This document shows, one piece after another, positions 17,234 through 27,833 of a DNA stretch of 64,000 nucleotides. A model generated the notes under the pieces. That model made no database searches and had not been told where the DNA came from. It was given only the letters and a program-made list of their open reading frames with translations. Numbering within the stretch: position 1 is the stretch's first letter; the number at the start of each line of letters is the position of its first letter. The position numbers and the translations under genes were made by a program. The stretch is taken from contig DASYKT010000031.1 of NCBI GenBank assembly GCA_035995185.1, positions 1 through 64,000 of the forward strand, written 5' to 3'. The stretch comes from DASYKT01 sp035995185. GTDB lineage: Bacteria; Acidobacteriota; Blastocatellia; Pyrinomonadales; Pyrinomonadaceae.

Positions 17234-18100
17234 TTACTCTAATTGCAGCTTGACCATTCGTGGAATTCCCTGCAGATCGGGAAGTATTTCAAAAGTTCGC
17301 CAAGTACCCGGAACGATCATCTCGCCGACTGCGACAGCCTGATCAATGCCGATCTCCAGCAACAAATAACCGCCCGTTTTTAGAAAATTAGGCGCCTGGC
17401 TGATTATTTTTTCGATGATGGAGAGCCCGTCGCCGTTATCAGTTAGCGCCGAAGCAGGTTCGTGATCGCGCACTTCGGGTTGGAGAATTTTAAAATCTTT
17501 TGCCGGAATATACGGAGGGTTAGAAACTATCAGGTCGAATTGCAGGCCAAATGGCAGTGACGTATCGACCTCAGAAAACACATCGGAGAGACCGAGTTCC
17601 AACCTGTCCGCAACATTATTTTGATAAGCGTTTTTTTCCGCCACATCCAAAGCTTTTGGCGAAATATCAAACCCTATCGCGCGCGCATTCTTTAGCTCGT
17701 GCAGGATCGAAACCGAAATGCAGCCAGACCCGACACCGATTTCACAGAAAAACAGACCACCTTTGTCTTTAAAAAGTTCGATAGCCGTTTCCACTATCAT
17801 TTCCGTTTCCGGCCGCGGGATCAGCACGTCAGGTGTAACCAGAAAATCCAGCCCGTAAAATTCCTGCCGCCCGGCGATATATTGAAAAGGCTCGCGCGCC
17901 GCGCGGCGTCGTAAATATTCTTCGAAAAGTTTTTGCTCGTCTTCAGCGAGTTTGTACTCAGGATGCGCGATGAGAAAAGTGTGATCTTTTTGCAGGGCCA
18001 GGGCGAGCAGGGAGTTTGCCTCGCGGCGCGGTTCGGCGATCTCACTTATTCGGAGAAGTTCCGCTGCTTGCTTAATTGTTTCGGCAATATCAGGCATCAT
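17234..18100 (-). CDS. prmC: Peptide chain release factor N5-glutamine methyltransferase
   Basis: PrmC methylates the Gln of the GGQ motif in release factors RF1 and RF2. The 288-residue protein has a helical N-terminal domain, a SAM-binding block (FFCEIGVGSGCISVSIL, about residue 118) and the catalytic NPPY motif in IVSNPPYIPAKD. Two adjacent ATG codons are available at the start. It is in line with the methyltransferase gene upstream (16 bases). Confidence 0.94.
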   Translation of the reverse strand: MMPDIAETIKQAAELLRISEIAEPRREANSLLALALQKDHTFLIAHPEYKLAEDEQKLFEEYLRRRAAREPFQYIAGRQEFYGLDFLVTPDVLIPRPETEMIVETAIELFKDKGGLFFCEIGVGSGCISVSILHELKNARAIGFDISPKALDVAEKNAYQNNVADRLELGLSDVFSEVDTSLPFGLQFDLIVSNPPYIPAKDFKILQPEVRDHEPASALTDNGDGLSIIEKIISQAPNFLKTGGYLLLEIGIDQAVAVGEMIVPGTWRTFEILPDLQGIPRMVKLQLE

Positions 18101-18116
18101 GAGTCAGAGAGGGCGT

Positions 18117-18902
18117 TCAGGGTTTGAGAGCTTTGGTCGCGATAAAGACAGGCATATATTTGTTCAGCTCGATGGCCTTGTCCGACCAGTAGTCTTCGTA
18201 AAAACCGGCGATCGAAAATCCCGCGTTTATCTGGCCGCCGATCTGCTGTTCCAGCGTGTGGCCAAATTCCAGCGGCTCGTTTTTATCGATCACACCCTGC
18301 AATCCTTCTTTGCTCAAAGAATTGACGTCCGAAAAAGGGAGCGGATATTTCGCTTCCAAAATTCCTTCTCTTTCCTGATTCGCCGCTTTATCGAACATAA
18401 AGAGAACAGGGTTGCAAAAACCGGCAAGCATCGTTCCGCCGGAACGCAGCACCACCCGAAAACATTCCAGCCAGACGGGCCCGATGTCGGGGAAAAATAA
18501 ATTGGAAACAGGGTGGTAGATCAGATCAAAGCTTCCGTCGGAAAATCTGGACAGATCGGCGGCATCGCCCCGCTCCAGAGTGATATTCAGGTTCTCCCGG
18601 TCGGACACTAATTTGTCTCGTTTTAATTGTTCGGCGGAATTATCAAAAGATGTGACGTTGGCGCCGGCGGCCGCCAGGATAGGCGCTTGCTGCCCGCCGC
18701 CCGATGCCAGGCAGAGAATGTTAACGCCTTTCAGGTCCGCGGGAAACCATCCGCTCGGCACAGGCTTGTTGGGGGACAGTCTTATTCCCAACTCACCACG
18801 GCGCGCCTGCTGTATTCGTTCCGGGCTTACCGGAATACTCCACTCGCCTCCGGCATTTGCTTCCCGGTCCCAGGCGGCGCTGTTGTATTTTACGATATTC
18901 AT
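18117..18902 (-). CDS. Class I SAM-dependent methyltransferase
   Basis: This 261-residue protein has a Rossmann methyltransferase core. Motif I is LCLASGGGQQAPILAAAGA (about residues 62-80), the acidic ribose-binding residue is in VTSFDNSAEQL, and motif IV is FDLIYHPVSNLFF. It resembles UbiE-like small-molecule methyltransferases that begin with WDREANAGGEWSIPV. The substrate is unknown. It forms a tight run with prmC downstream and the EVE-nuclease gene seven bases upstream. Confidence 0.85.
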   Translation of the reverse strand: MNIVKYNSAAWDREANAGGEWSIPVSPERIQQARRGELGIRLSPNKPVPSGWFPADLKGVNILCLASGGGQQAPILAAAGANVTSFDNSAEQLKRDKLVSDRENLNITLERGDAADLSRFSDGSFDLIYHPVSNLFFPDIGPVWLECFRVVLRSGGTMLAGFCNPVLFMFDKAANQEREGILEAKYPLPFSDVNSLSKEGLQGVIDKNEPLEFGHTLEQQIGGQINAGFSIAGFYEDYWSDKAIELNKYMPVFIATKALKP

Positions 18903-18909
18903 TAAATAA

Positions 18910-19791
18910 TCACTTCAAGTCTAATGTTTCAATATCTAACTGGTGTATTTTATATTTTCCAAATTCTTGAGTATTTCGAAATGCAATGTCGGAGCCACCG
19001 CTAATTACCAAACCTTCAACTCGTTTTCTTTTTGCGTAAAAATTTTTAACCCACATTATGTAATTTGCTATTTGAGCGATTGTATCGCGTCCTGCACGAA
19101 CATTCTTTAACTCTATAACGACATAACAATTTTTTCTGGTGTCGTAACAGAGCAAGTCAATTCTTGCGCTGTTTCCCAGACAAACAAGTTGGCGTTCAAC
19201 TAACTTAAGGTGGTATCCATGCTTTCTCAGGGGCTTTAAATCGGCAGCAAGTCTTTCTTCCAGGTGTTCTTCCAGCCATATTTCACCCGCCATCGGAGAC
19301 TGTTCCATTTTTGCTAAAACTTTTTCATAAGATGGATTTTTCCTGGCCAGTATTTTATTTAGCCGCTGCCAGTTATCGGGGGAAACGTAATAAGCCATCT
19401 TTTGAAAGTTGCCACGCAACGCTGAAAAGTTCTTGGACAAATAATGACTTGCTTTCATTTCAGCTAGAGGTAAGGTAATGTCGAATTTATAAATGAATTT
19501 ACAATCGCAACAGTAAGTCCAATTATTATTTTTAACTTGTCTTTTATTAGGATTTTGATAAGCGTCACTCTTGGCTTGAATTAAATATCCGATATCTTTC
19601 TTCAATCGGGAGCGATACAACAAAATTAAGTCGCCTTTTTTAGTATCCGGATGGCATGTCCATTCTCCATCTAAAGAGGAGGAGTTAGATTTAGAATCAA
19701 TAGACAACTCATTTCCTTCACCATCTAAATAACTTTCAGGTCCACTTACCCAAATCCAATACCATCTTTCAGTTTTTTCTTTTTGTTTCAT
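18910..19791 (-). CDS. Predicted EVE-domain and PD-(D/E)XK nuclease fusion
   Basis: The 293-residue protein seems to join two modules. Residues about 8-125 resemble an EVE/PUA-like domain (RWYWIWVSGPESYL, then KKGDLILLYRSRLKKDIGYL); EVE domains read modified bases. Residues about 165-293 resemble a NucS/DUF91-like PD-(D/E)XK nuclease: the metal Asp in ARIDLLCYD and the ELK in VVIELKNV, followed by the helix IAQIANYIMWV. A reader plus nuclease layout is that of type IV restriction enzymes, which cut modified foreign DNA. Codon usage is more AT-rich than in its neighbours, suggesting transfer. Antiphage function is inference from domains; a repair role is the alternative. It sits between a methyltransferase and a polysaccharide gene. 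Confidence 0.68.
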   Translation of the reverse strand: MKQKEKTERWYWIWVSGPESYLDGEGNELSIDSKSNSSSLDGEWTCHPDTKKGDLILLYRSRLKKDIGYLIQAKSDAYQNPNKRQVKNNNWTYCCDCKFIYKFDITLPLAEMKASHYLSKNFSALRGNFQKMAYYVSPDNWQRLNKILARKNPSYEKVLAKMEQSPMAGEIWLEEHLEERLAADLKPLRKHGYHLKLVERQLVCLGNSARIDLLCYDTRKNCYVVIELKNVRAGRDTIAQIANYIMWVKNFYAKRKRVEGLVISGGSDIAFRNTQEFGKYKIHQLDIETLDLK

Positions 19792-19797
19792 AGGAGT

Positions 19798-21354
<1,557 letters not shown>

Positions 21355-21514
21355 CTCTTATCTGTAATCTATCCCGAGTGACTTCCCCGGAATGGATCAG
21401 AGCTGATGGCTGATAGAGCGGGTCATACTGACAAATCAAACAGTTTAAGTTATTGTTTTTAGTTGCCGTATTGCAGAATAACCTTAACATTTACGCCGAA
21501 AAAGCTAAACCGAA

Positions 21515-22591
21515 ATGAAGATCTTGATCACCGCGCCCAGCCTCGACGAAAGCCAGAATGTCAGCGGCATTTCGACCATCGTGCGCCAGATCATCGAGCA
21601 CGGCCGGCTGGAATACCGCCATTTTACCGCCGGGAGAAAAGACCGCGAAAAGGCGAACGCTGTTTGGGTGGTGAAACAAGCTGCATTACCGGTGCGATTT
21701 TTTTGGCGCTGCCTGAATGAAAAACCGGATGTGGTGCATATCAATACGGCGCTGACCGATCTTTCCATCTGGCGCGACGCGGCGCTGGCTGCGGCGGCTA
21801 AAATGGCCGGGCGTAAGGTTGTTTTATCGATCCACGGCGGAAAGTATCTGATGAATCCATTCACTTCTGCGCGTGTTAAGAACGTGACGGAAAAAATGCT
21901 GCGCCGAGCGAGCGCTGTAATTGTTTATAGTGAGCTGGAAAAAGAAGAGATCTTAAAACGCTGGCCCGAGCTCGATGTAAAAGTGCTGCCAAATGCGATA
22001 CCGTTTGCCGATGTGCCGGCAGTGGTTGTTGGAGGGGACCGCAAAAACGAAATACCGGTGATGGTTTTCTTCGGCCGCTTTCACGAATCAAAGGGCTTGC
22101 ACGAAACCATCGAAGCCGTGCGCGTTTTGAAAAACGACGGTTATGTTTTTAACTTCAAAGCGTACGGCGAGGGACCGGAGCGCGAATTTTTTCTGAACGG
22201 AATGCGCGAAGCCCTGGGCGAACATTTTCATTACGGCGGGATCATCGCCGGAAAAGAAAAATGGCAGCGGCTGGCGGAAGCCGATATTTTTGTGCTGCCT
22301 TCGCGCTATGGCGAGGGCTTGCCGATGGCGATGCTCGAAGCGATGGCGGTCGGCTGCGTGGTGGTAGTGGCGGACGTGGCGTCGGTAACGGCGGTAGTAA
22401 CGGATGGCGAAAACGGTTATGTGGTCCAACCGAAAAATACCGCGCAGTTAGTCGAGAAATTAAAAATGTTGTTGGACAACAGAAACGATTGGAAACCCGT
22501 GCAGGAAAACGCCATCGCCACGGTCCGGGAAAAATTTGCGATCGCGGATTATATTGAGAAACTGGAAGAAATTTATAAAGAGGCTTCCTGA
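21515..22591 (+). CDS. GT4-family glycosyltransferase
   Basis: This 358-residue GT-B glycosyltransferase has a C-terminal nucleotide-sugar domain showing MVFFGRFHESKGLHETIEAVR, then FVLPSRYGEGLPMAMLEAMAVGCVVV, where the E(x7)E of family GT4 is present. The N-terminal domain carries acceptor-side features (SLDESQNVSGISTIVRQI). It should extend the lipid-linked saccharide begun by the divergent priming transferase. The sugar specificity cannot be read. A WecG-type gene follows. Confidence 0.9.
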   Translation: MKILITAPSLDESQNVSGISTIVRQIIEHGRLEYRHFTAGRKDREKANAVWVVKQAALPVRFFWRCLNEKPDVVHINTALTDLSIWRDAALAAAAKMAGRKVVLSIHGGKYLMNPFTSARVKNVTEKMLRRASAVIVYSELEKEEILKRWPELDVKVLPNAIPFADVPAVVVGGDRKNEIPVMVFFGRFHESKGLHETIEAVRVLKNDGYVFNFKAYGEGPEREFFLNGMREALGEHFHYGGIIAGKEKWQRLAEADIFVLPSRYGEGLPMAMLEAMAVGCVVVVADVASVTAVVTDGENGYVVQPKNTAQLVEKLKMLLDNRNDWKPVQENAIATVREKFAIADYIEKLEEIYKEAS

Positions 22592-22666
22592 TCTCTCATC
22601 TTTCATCTACCGGTTAGCATCTGTTCCGGAATAGATAGTAGATAGTAGATGAGAGATGAAAACTGA
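22590..22666. repeat. Inverted ATCTCTCATCT / AGATGAGAGAT repeat
   Basis: ATCTCTCATCTTTCATCTAC on the left is mirrored by GTAGATGAGAGATGAAA on the right, around GTTCCGGAA. A similar low-complexity ATAGAT/AGATGAG stretch lies at 51575-51660. It fills the space between two glycosyltransferase genes. Confidence 0.75.
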
Positions 22667-22679
22667 TAGATAAACGGTT

Positions 22680-23453
22680 TTGGAAAACATAGCTGAAAAA
22701 TCTGAACGCGTGCGTGTCGTTAGTCTCGACACCACCGTCATTAATATCGATGACGCGATGGCGCGCATGGTCGAATGGTCGCGCGCGCATGAAAGCCGCT
22801 ATGTCTGTTTTTCCACCGTGCACATGGTGATGGAATCGCATGACGACCCCGAATTTGGCGCGAAGGTGAACGCGGCCGATATGGTCGTGACGGACGGAAT
22901 GCCGCTGGTGTGGATGCAGCGCCGGCAAGAAAGAAATGATGGCGGCCGGGTTCGCGCCAACGATCTGATGACGCGTCTTTGCGAGATCGCGGCGCGGGAA
23001 AATATCAAAGTAGGTTTTTACGGCGGGCGGCAGGAAGTGATCGATCGGATCTTAGAGCGCGCAAAAAAAGAATTACCTGGGCTGCAGATCGCCTATGCTT
23101 TTTCGCCGCCGTTTCGCCCGCTCACCGCGGAAGAAGATGCGCAGATCACCGGGGAAATACAAAATTCCGGCACGCAAATTTTATTTATGGGTTTGGGCTG
23201 CCCGAAACAGGAAAACTGGATGGCGGCGCATCGCGGACGAGTTCCGGCGGTGATGCTCGGCGTCGGCGCGTCGTTTGATTTTTATGCGGGCAACGTCAAA
23301 GAATCGCCGCAATGGCTGCAAAATATCGGGCTGGAATGGCTCTACCGTTTGGCACAGGAGCCCCGACGGCTGTGGTATAGATATTTAGTTCTGAATCCGC
23401 GATTCATGTGGCAGGCAGCAAAGCAGTTGTCGGGCAGGAAGAAACAATCGTAG
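22680..23453 (+). CDS. WecG/TagA/CpsF family (GT26) glycosyltransferase
   Basis: This 257-residue GT26 glycosyltransferase, the family that makes ManNAcA- or ManNAc-containing lipid-linked disaccharides, shows ADMVVTDGMPLVWMQRR, VGFYGGRQEV and FMGLGCPKQENWM. It is part of the polysaccharide locus. The start is uncertain: the frame opens with TTG at 22680 without a good ribosome site. The last codon is followed by TAG that is the first three bases of repeat C, so the present C-terminus was set by that element. Confidence 0.9.
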   Translation: MENIAEKSERVRVVSLDTTVINIDDAMARMVEWSRAHESRYVCFSTVHMVMESHDDPEFGAKVNAADMVVTDGMPLVWMQRRQERNDGGRVRANDLMTRLCEIAARENIKVGFYGGRQEVIDRILERAKKELPGLQIAYAFSPPFRPLTAEEDAQITGEIQNSGTQILFMGLGCPKQENWMAAHRGRVPAVMLGVGASFDFYAGNVKESPQWLQNIGLEWLYRLAQEPRRLWYRYLVLNPRFMWQAAKQLSGRKKQS

Positions 23454-23549
23454 CGCCACCGTCCCGGTGGCTGTACTGTGGGCGTCCCGCCCACAGATTA
23501 AGCGAGCGCGGGACGCACTCGCGACAGCCGGCGAGACGCCGGCGCTACA
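23451..23549. repeat. Repeat family C overlapping two stop codons
   Basis: It has the same TAGCGCC...GGCGCTA ends as at 7354-7469. Its first TAG is the stop codon of the plus-strand glycosyltransferase. The TAG on the other strand at its right end is the stop codon of the minus-strand sensor kinase. The internal part repeats the GGGACGCACTCGCGACAGCC block of the first copy. Confidence 0.9.
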
Positions 23550-25635
23550 ACCTCGGCAATACAAAGCTGAATTTCGAGCCGTGTCCGACCTCTGATTCTA
23601 CCTCGACGGCGCCGCCGTGCTGCTCCACGATCTCTTTCACTAAAGGTAAACCTAAGCCGGTCGATTCCAGTTGTTTGCCGTTGCGTTCGCTGCGGTAAAA
23701 ATTCTGCCAGATCTTGTCGAGCTCGTCTTTGGGGATGCCAAAGCCGCGGTCTTCGACGACCACGCGCAGGTGCTCGCGCTCGAGCAAGGTGGAAACCGAG
23801 ATTGAAGTTTTTTCCGGGCTGTATTTGATGGCATTGTCCACCAGGTGGCTGACTGCGCGCGTGATCAGGCTCTTGTCCACCACGATCGGCGGTATAAAAG
23901 GATTGGCAGTTTCCACCAGCCGGATACGTTTTTTCTTGGCGGTTTCCTGCAGTTCGCCGACGACCTCCTTGACGATCAAATCGAGTTTGACCGGAGATTT
24001 TACCACCTCGCGTTTATCGCCCTGCTGGAGCCGCGCGACGGAAAGGAAAGTGGTCAGCATCTTGGAGAGGCGATGCGATTCGCCGGCGATGATGCTCAGG
24101 AATTCGCGCGCTTCTTCGGGGATGGTTTCATCGTCCTGCAGCAATTCGGCAAAGCCTTTGATGCTGGTGATGGGCGTGCGCAATTCGTGCGACATCAGCG
24201 AAACCATGTCGCTGCGCAATTTTTCCAGTTCTTTTTGTGAAGAGATATCGCGCAGCGTCATCAGAAAGCAAAGCGGTTTGGTCGCGACATGGGTGTCGTG
24301 GATCGAAATATTATCGGGCGGCGCTTTTACCAAAGACAAGGTAAATACCAGCGTCAGATTTTTGTCGGGAAAACTGAGCTCTTTCTGAAAACCCTCTTCC
24401 GATTGCAGCACGCGGCGGACGATCAACTCCGGCTCGCCGAGCATTTCCGATTCAAAACGCTCGAGCAATTGAAAAATATCAAGCTCGGTGGCTTCCTGGC
24501 TGGTCAGATTGGCCAGCTGCTTCATCTGCGGATTGAGAAACAACAGCGTCCCGTCAAGATGCGCGATCGCGTGCGCGTCGTTCGCCTTTGAAAGCGCGAG
24601 CAGGCCGATGCTTTGCTCGCTGACAAACCCGGTGGTGAGATCGCAGACGTCGAGGCGGTTCATGGCGGAGGCCAGCGAAAAAGATTTCCACCATTTCCAG
24701 GAAAAATCTTTGTCGCGCGTCATCTCACGCTGGAAATCACAAGCGAGCTGTTCGCTGAGCGATTCGAGCAGCGCCTGATCGTTGCGCTCAAATTTTTCCT
24801 GGCTCTTTACAAACAACGTTCCGACCGCGGTACCCGCATGGACGAGCGGCAGAGCGATCCGGGTAAAACCTTCGGCGCTCTCTTTTTGCTGGATAATAAT
24901 ATCCTTGGTTGAAAGGGCCTGCTCGCAAAGTTTTACGCCTTCCTGCCAGGATGCGTTGCGCAGAGAACCCGAACCTTTCTGGACATCGCGCGCGCGGCTG
25001 ACCGGCGAAAGATTTCCCTGGTTGTCGAGATGAAAGATTATTATTTCAGAGATCGGCAGGACGGATTTCAAAAGTTTGACGCAGCTATCGGTCCGGGCGA
25101 TCGCCGATTTGGCTTCGTAGGCCAGAGTTTTTTCCGAAAGATACCCCAGCTTTTCGTGCAGCGTCATATCGGTCTGCCACAGGCGGCTGAATTTTATCGT
25201 GATAAAAACGAGCAGCGTGGTTAAAAAGACCGGAATAAAAAGCAGATCGCTGGCAAACCGCGCCGTCACCATGCAGGTGATGAACCAGAGCAGCCAAAAA
25301 ATACTAAGATAGATAAAAGTGCGCTTGAAGCTGAGCTTTTCGATCAGCAATCCGACCAGCGTGCCGGAAAGAAAAAGCAGGAAAAATTCCTGCCAGAAAT
25401 AGGGCGAGTAATTTTCCTCGGTCGGTGAGAGGATAGATGAGAGCAAATTGGTCCAGGCCAGGCCATAGAACCAAACGGCAAAAACGCCCAGCGATATCAT
25501 TATCGGCAGGCCGAATTTGAGAGTATAGGTGCTTTTCTGCGTGAAAGTTTCTTTCAAAATGACTCCGAGAATTAACTTGAACCGAGGATTGGATTCTAAA
25601 AAGATGGTGGGCTTTAGCGCCGGCACGTTAAACAC
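23545..25635 (-). CDS. Membrane sensor histidine kinase with GAF and PAS domains
   Basis: The frame gives up to 696 residues. The N-terminal third has about four membrane helices (residues 45-165). A GAF-like domain (about 190-320), a PAS domain (about 340-460) and a HisKA-HATPase pair follow. The phospho-acceptor is in MSHELRTPITSIKG; the ATP lid motifs are DNAIKYSPE, VVEDRGFGIPKDEL and TGLGLPLVKEIVEQHGG. A TTG at 25557 with CGGAG upstream may be the true start (about 670 residues). No response regulator is adjacent, so it is an orphan kinase. Its stop codon lies inside repeat C. Confidence 0.88.
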   Translation of the reverse strand: MFNVPALKPTIFLESNPRFKLILGVILKETFTQKSTYTLKFGLPIMISLGVFAVWFYGLAWTNLLSSILSPTEENYSPYFWQEFFLLFLSGTLVGLLIEKLSFKRTFIYLSIFWLLWFITCMVTARFASDLLFIPVFLTTLLVFITIKFSRLWQTDMTLHEKLGYLSEKTLAYEAKSAIARTDSCVKLLKSVLPISEIIIFHLDNQGNLSPVSRARDVQKGSGSLRNASWQEGVKLCEQALSTKDIIIQQKESAEGFTRIALPLVHAGTAVGTLFVKSQEKFERNDQALLESLSEQLACDFQREMTRDKDFSWKWWKSFSLASAMNRLDVCDLTTGFVSEQSIGLLALSKANDAHAIAHLDGTLLFLNPQMKQLANLTSQEATELDIFQLLERFESEMLGEPELIVRRVLQSEEGFQKELSFPDKNLTLVFTLSLVKAPPDNISIHDTHVATKPLCFLMTLRDISSQKELEKLRSDMVSLMSHELRTPITSIKGFAELLQDDETIPEEAREFLSIIAGESHRLSKMLTTFLSVARLQQGDKREVVKSPVKLDLIVKEVVGELQETAKKKRIRLVETANPFIPPIVVDKSLITRAVSHLVDNAIKYSPEKTSISVSTLLEREHLRVVVEDRGFGIPKDELDKIWQNFYRSERNGKQLESTGLGLPLVKEIVEQHGGAVEVESEVGHGSKFSFVLPRL

Positions 25636-26143
25636 ACTACAACGCCTTTTAAAGTATGCAATAAATAGGCGTAATTTCGCAAGGGTTTAGCGGAAAAAGA
25701 GTGCGAAATTTGCGGAAAAGCCCGCAAGTAAAGCAAAACTTCCAAAGCCTTTCTTACTAAAAATAATATCTATTGGCCATAATAACCTCGCGGTATTTCT
25801 GTTTTGCGGGGTTTACCGGTCCCGCCGGGATCTTTTCAAGCCGCTTTTATTTACTTTTGGGCGATCGCGTATGATTTTTACGATTTCTGTTCCATTTTCG
25901 TTCCAGGTGTTCCATTGTTTCACCCCGTTCCATGGTGGAACACTTCGCGTTTTTATCGCATCTGCCTGTAACAGCAATGTTTACGGGATTTCTTAGAGAT
26001 AATGTCCTTTTCGAATGTTCTCTTTTCTATTTTGAACACTCATGGAATTTAGAGGCACTCCGGCGGCAGATTGCTTTTTGCCGGCTTGCAAGTGTGCGAA
26101 AATGCGTTAAAAATTAAGATGAATCTGATCAAAAACTAATTTT
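25636..26143. other. Intergenic region with dispersed TTCCA repeat
   Basis: No credible gene is visible. At 25905-25945 the words GTGTTCCATTGTTTCACCCC and GTTCCATGGTGGAACAC form an inverted cluster; the first is nearly the reverse complement of 39652-39671 (GGGTGTAACAATGGAACAC), so it is a dispersed element. A 61-codon frame at 25932-26117 has no ribosome site or domain and was not called. Confidence 0.55.
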
Positions 26144-26965
26144 ATGAGCGCTCAAGCTGCCGAAGGGATTTCGATGGAAATACTGGAACACGCCGAAGAA
26201 TGGTCGTGGCATTACTCTAAATGGCCGAAAAATGAAGACTTAAAGGATTATCCGTTCATCAGGAACGAGGCCGCGCCTTTTACGCCGCTCACGCGGGCGC
26301 TGCCGATGCTCAACCTCGCATTGATATCTTCGGCCGGCGGATACATCGACGGAACCACGGCGTTTGATACCTCCGCGGAGGATGGCGACCTGACTTTTCG
26401 CGAAATTCCTATCGAGGTCGAAGCCGCCGATTTGAAGTTTGCCGCGCGCGGTTACGACCCGGCGGCCGTCCGCGAAGATATGAATGCGCAGGTTCCGGTT
26501 CAGCGCCTGCTCGAGTACCAGGCCAACGGCGTGATCGGCGCGCTTAATCCGATCTGGTTCAGCTTTTGCGGCCACATTCCCAGCGCGGCAAAAATGGCCG
26601 ATGAAATGCTGGCGGAATTTACCACGCGGGTAAAAAGATACGAAGTACAGGCGGCGCTGATAATTCCCGCTTCGCGTTTGTGTCATCAATCCTGCGCGCT
26701 GCTCGCGCGCTCTCTGGAAGCCAGCGGTATCTCAACCATCATGCCGACCGTTGACCGCGCGGTGGCGGAAATGGCGCGCGCCCCACGCATTGCCTACTAC
26801 ACGGGTGAATTTGGCGCGGTGGCGGGCAAGCCCGGCTGTAAACAGTACCAACAGCGCGTGCTCGACGAATCGCTGCGCTGGATCGAAACTTTCGATCAGC
26901 CGGGTTCGCGTAAGCTCGTGGTCGAACTGGAAACCGCCACTGAAGCCGCGCGCGGGGAGCGGTAA
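26144..26965 (+). CDS. Glycine/sarcosine/betaine reductase selenoprotein B-like protein
   Basis: This 273-residue protein belongs to the GrdB/PrdB-like family. Recognisable segments are PFTPLTRALPMLNLALISSAGG, the central VPVQRLLEYQANGVIGAL and the Cys-containing LCHQSCALLARSLEASGIST, where reductases carry Sec or Cys. No in-frame TGA is present, so it does not use selenocysteine here. It is much shorter than true GrdB, has no GrdA/GrdC partners, and is probably not part of an amino-acid reductase complex. The function is unknown. It is monocistronic with its own terminator. Confidence 0.75.
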   Translation: MSAQAAEGISMEILEHAEEWSWHYSKWPKNEDLKDYPFIRNEAAPFTPLTRALPMLNLALISSAGGYIDGTTAFDTSAEDGDLTFREIPIEVEAADLKFAARGYDPAAVREDMNAQVPVQRLLEYQANGVIGALNPIWFSFCGHIPSAAKMADEMLAEFTTRVKRYEVQAALIIPASRLCHQSCALLARSLEASGISTIMPTVDRAVAEMARAPRIAYYTGEFGAVAGKPGCKQYQQRVLDESLRWIETFDQPGSRKLVVELETATEAARGER

Positions 26966-26972
26966 TTCTTTG

Positions 26973-26993
26973 CCCGCTAAAGCGGGTTTTTTT
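26973..26993 (+). terminator. Terminator of the GrdB-like gene
   Basis: CCCGCT and AGCGGG form a tight stem around AA, followed by seven T, eight bases after the stop codon. Confidence 0.92.
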
Positions 26994-27221
26994 ATATATT
27001 GGATATCGCTAACCCCGCGCTAAAGCACGTGGCTAAACTCTCTCGTCAGCTTCGCTGACGGCAAGTTTATAATTCTTCATCTCCAGATTTACATTTCATT
27101 GAATTCAAACTGACCACTACAAAAACTTTTATACAAAGCATGTCCAGAATCTGATCGCTCGTTCGTCTATTAAATAGAACGCCAAGATTATTCGCGGCGG
27201 GAATTAATAGGGAGCAATGAT

Positions 27222-27695
27222 ATGGAACAGAGAATTAATTATTTTGAAAACGGAAAAGACGCGATAAATGCATTGTACGGTTTGGGAAAATACCTGGCGA
27301 AATCGTCGGTAGATAAGCCGCTTTTAAATTTGCTGTCGTTCAGGGTTTCACAGATCAACGGCTGTGCGTTTTGTTTAGATATGCATTCGAAAGACCTGCG
27401 CGCTGAGGGTGAGACTGAACAGCGTCTTTATATGCTTAGCGCCTGGCGCGAATCGCCCGTTTATACGGCCCGCGAACGCGCGGCGTTGGCCTGGGCCGAA
27501 GAAGTAACGCTGCTGCCGAATAAAGAGGTCTCGGATAAGGTCTATCAGAAGGCAAGAGAACAGTTTAGTGAAACGGAATTGATCGATCTGACGATGGCTG
27601 TCAATACGATCAATAACTGGAACCGGTTGAACATCGCCTTTCGCACTCCGGCCGGAAATTATCAGCCCGGAATGTTTGCCAAAGCGGCCGGCTAA
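27222..27695 (+). CDS. AhpD-like carboxymuconolactone decarboxylase family protein
   Basis: This 157-residue all-helical protein of the AhpD/CMD family has the redox motif NGCAFCLDMHSKDLR (CxxC followed three residues later by His), as in alkylhydroperoxidases. The family reduces peroxides through the CxxC thiols. YTARERAALAWAEEVTLL and the terminal NRLNIAFRTPAGNYQPG match the usual AhpD-like subfamily. An AGGAG-like site (AGGGAGC) precedes the ATG. A peroxide-detoxifying role is likely but unproven. Confidence 0.9.
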   Translation: MEQRINYFENGKDAINALYGLGKYLAKSSVDKPLLNLLSFRVSQINGCAFCLDMHSKDLRAEGETEQRLYMLSAWRESPVYTARERAALAWAEEVTLLPNKEVSDKVYQKAREQFSETELIDLTMAVNTINNWNRLNIAFRTPAGNYQPGMFAKAAG

Positions 27696-27703
27696 AATAA
27701 CAC

Positions 27704-27830
27704 GGTTCGGAGTTCAGAGTTCAAGGTTCGAAGTTCAAAGTTTAGCTTGCTATCTAAAGGACGAACTCCAAACCTTGAACCTTAAACTCCGAACCCTGAA
27801 CCCCGAACTCTAAACCTCGAACTTTGAACC
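27704..27830. repeat. Inverted array of GTTCGGAGTTC-like words
   Basis: The left half strings together GGTTCGGAGTTCAGAGTTCA, AGGTTCGAAG and TTCAAAG. The right half is the complementary series AACTCCAAACC, TTGAACCTTAAACTCCG, AACCCCGAACTC and CTCGAACTTTGAACC. The result is a long degenerate hairpin made of tandem seven-base words. It lies between two convergent genes and could act as a terminator. Confidence 0.8.
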
Positions 27831-27833
27831 TAT

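Noticed and set aside
26144..26965. Selenoprotein
   Set aside because: The GrdB-like gene has Cys in the expected region and no in-frame TGA.
27704..27830. CRISPR-like array
   Set aside because: The short GTTCGGAG-like words are degenerate, inverted, and have no regular spacers or Cas genes.
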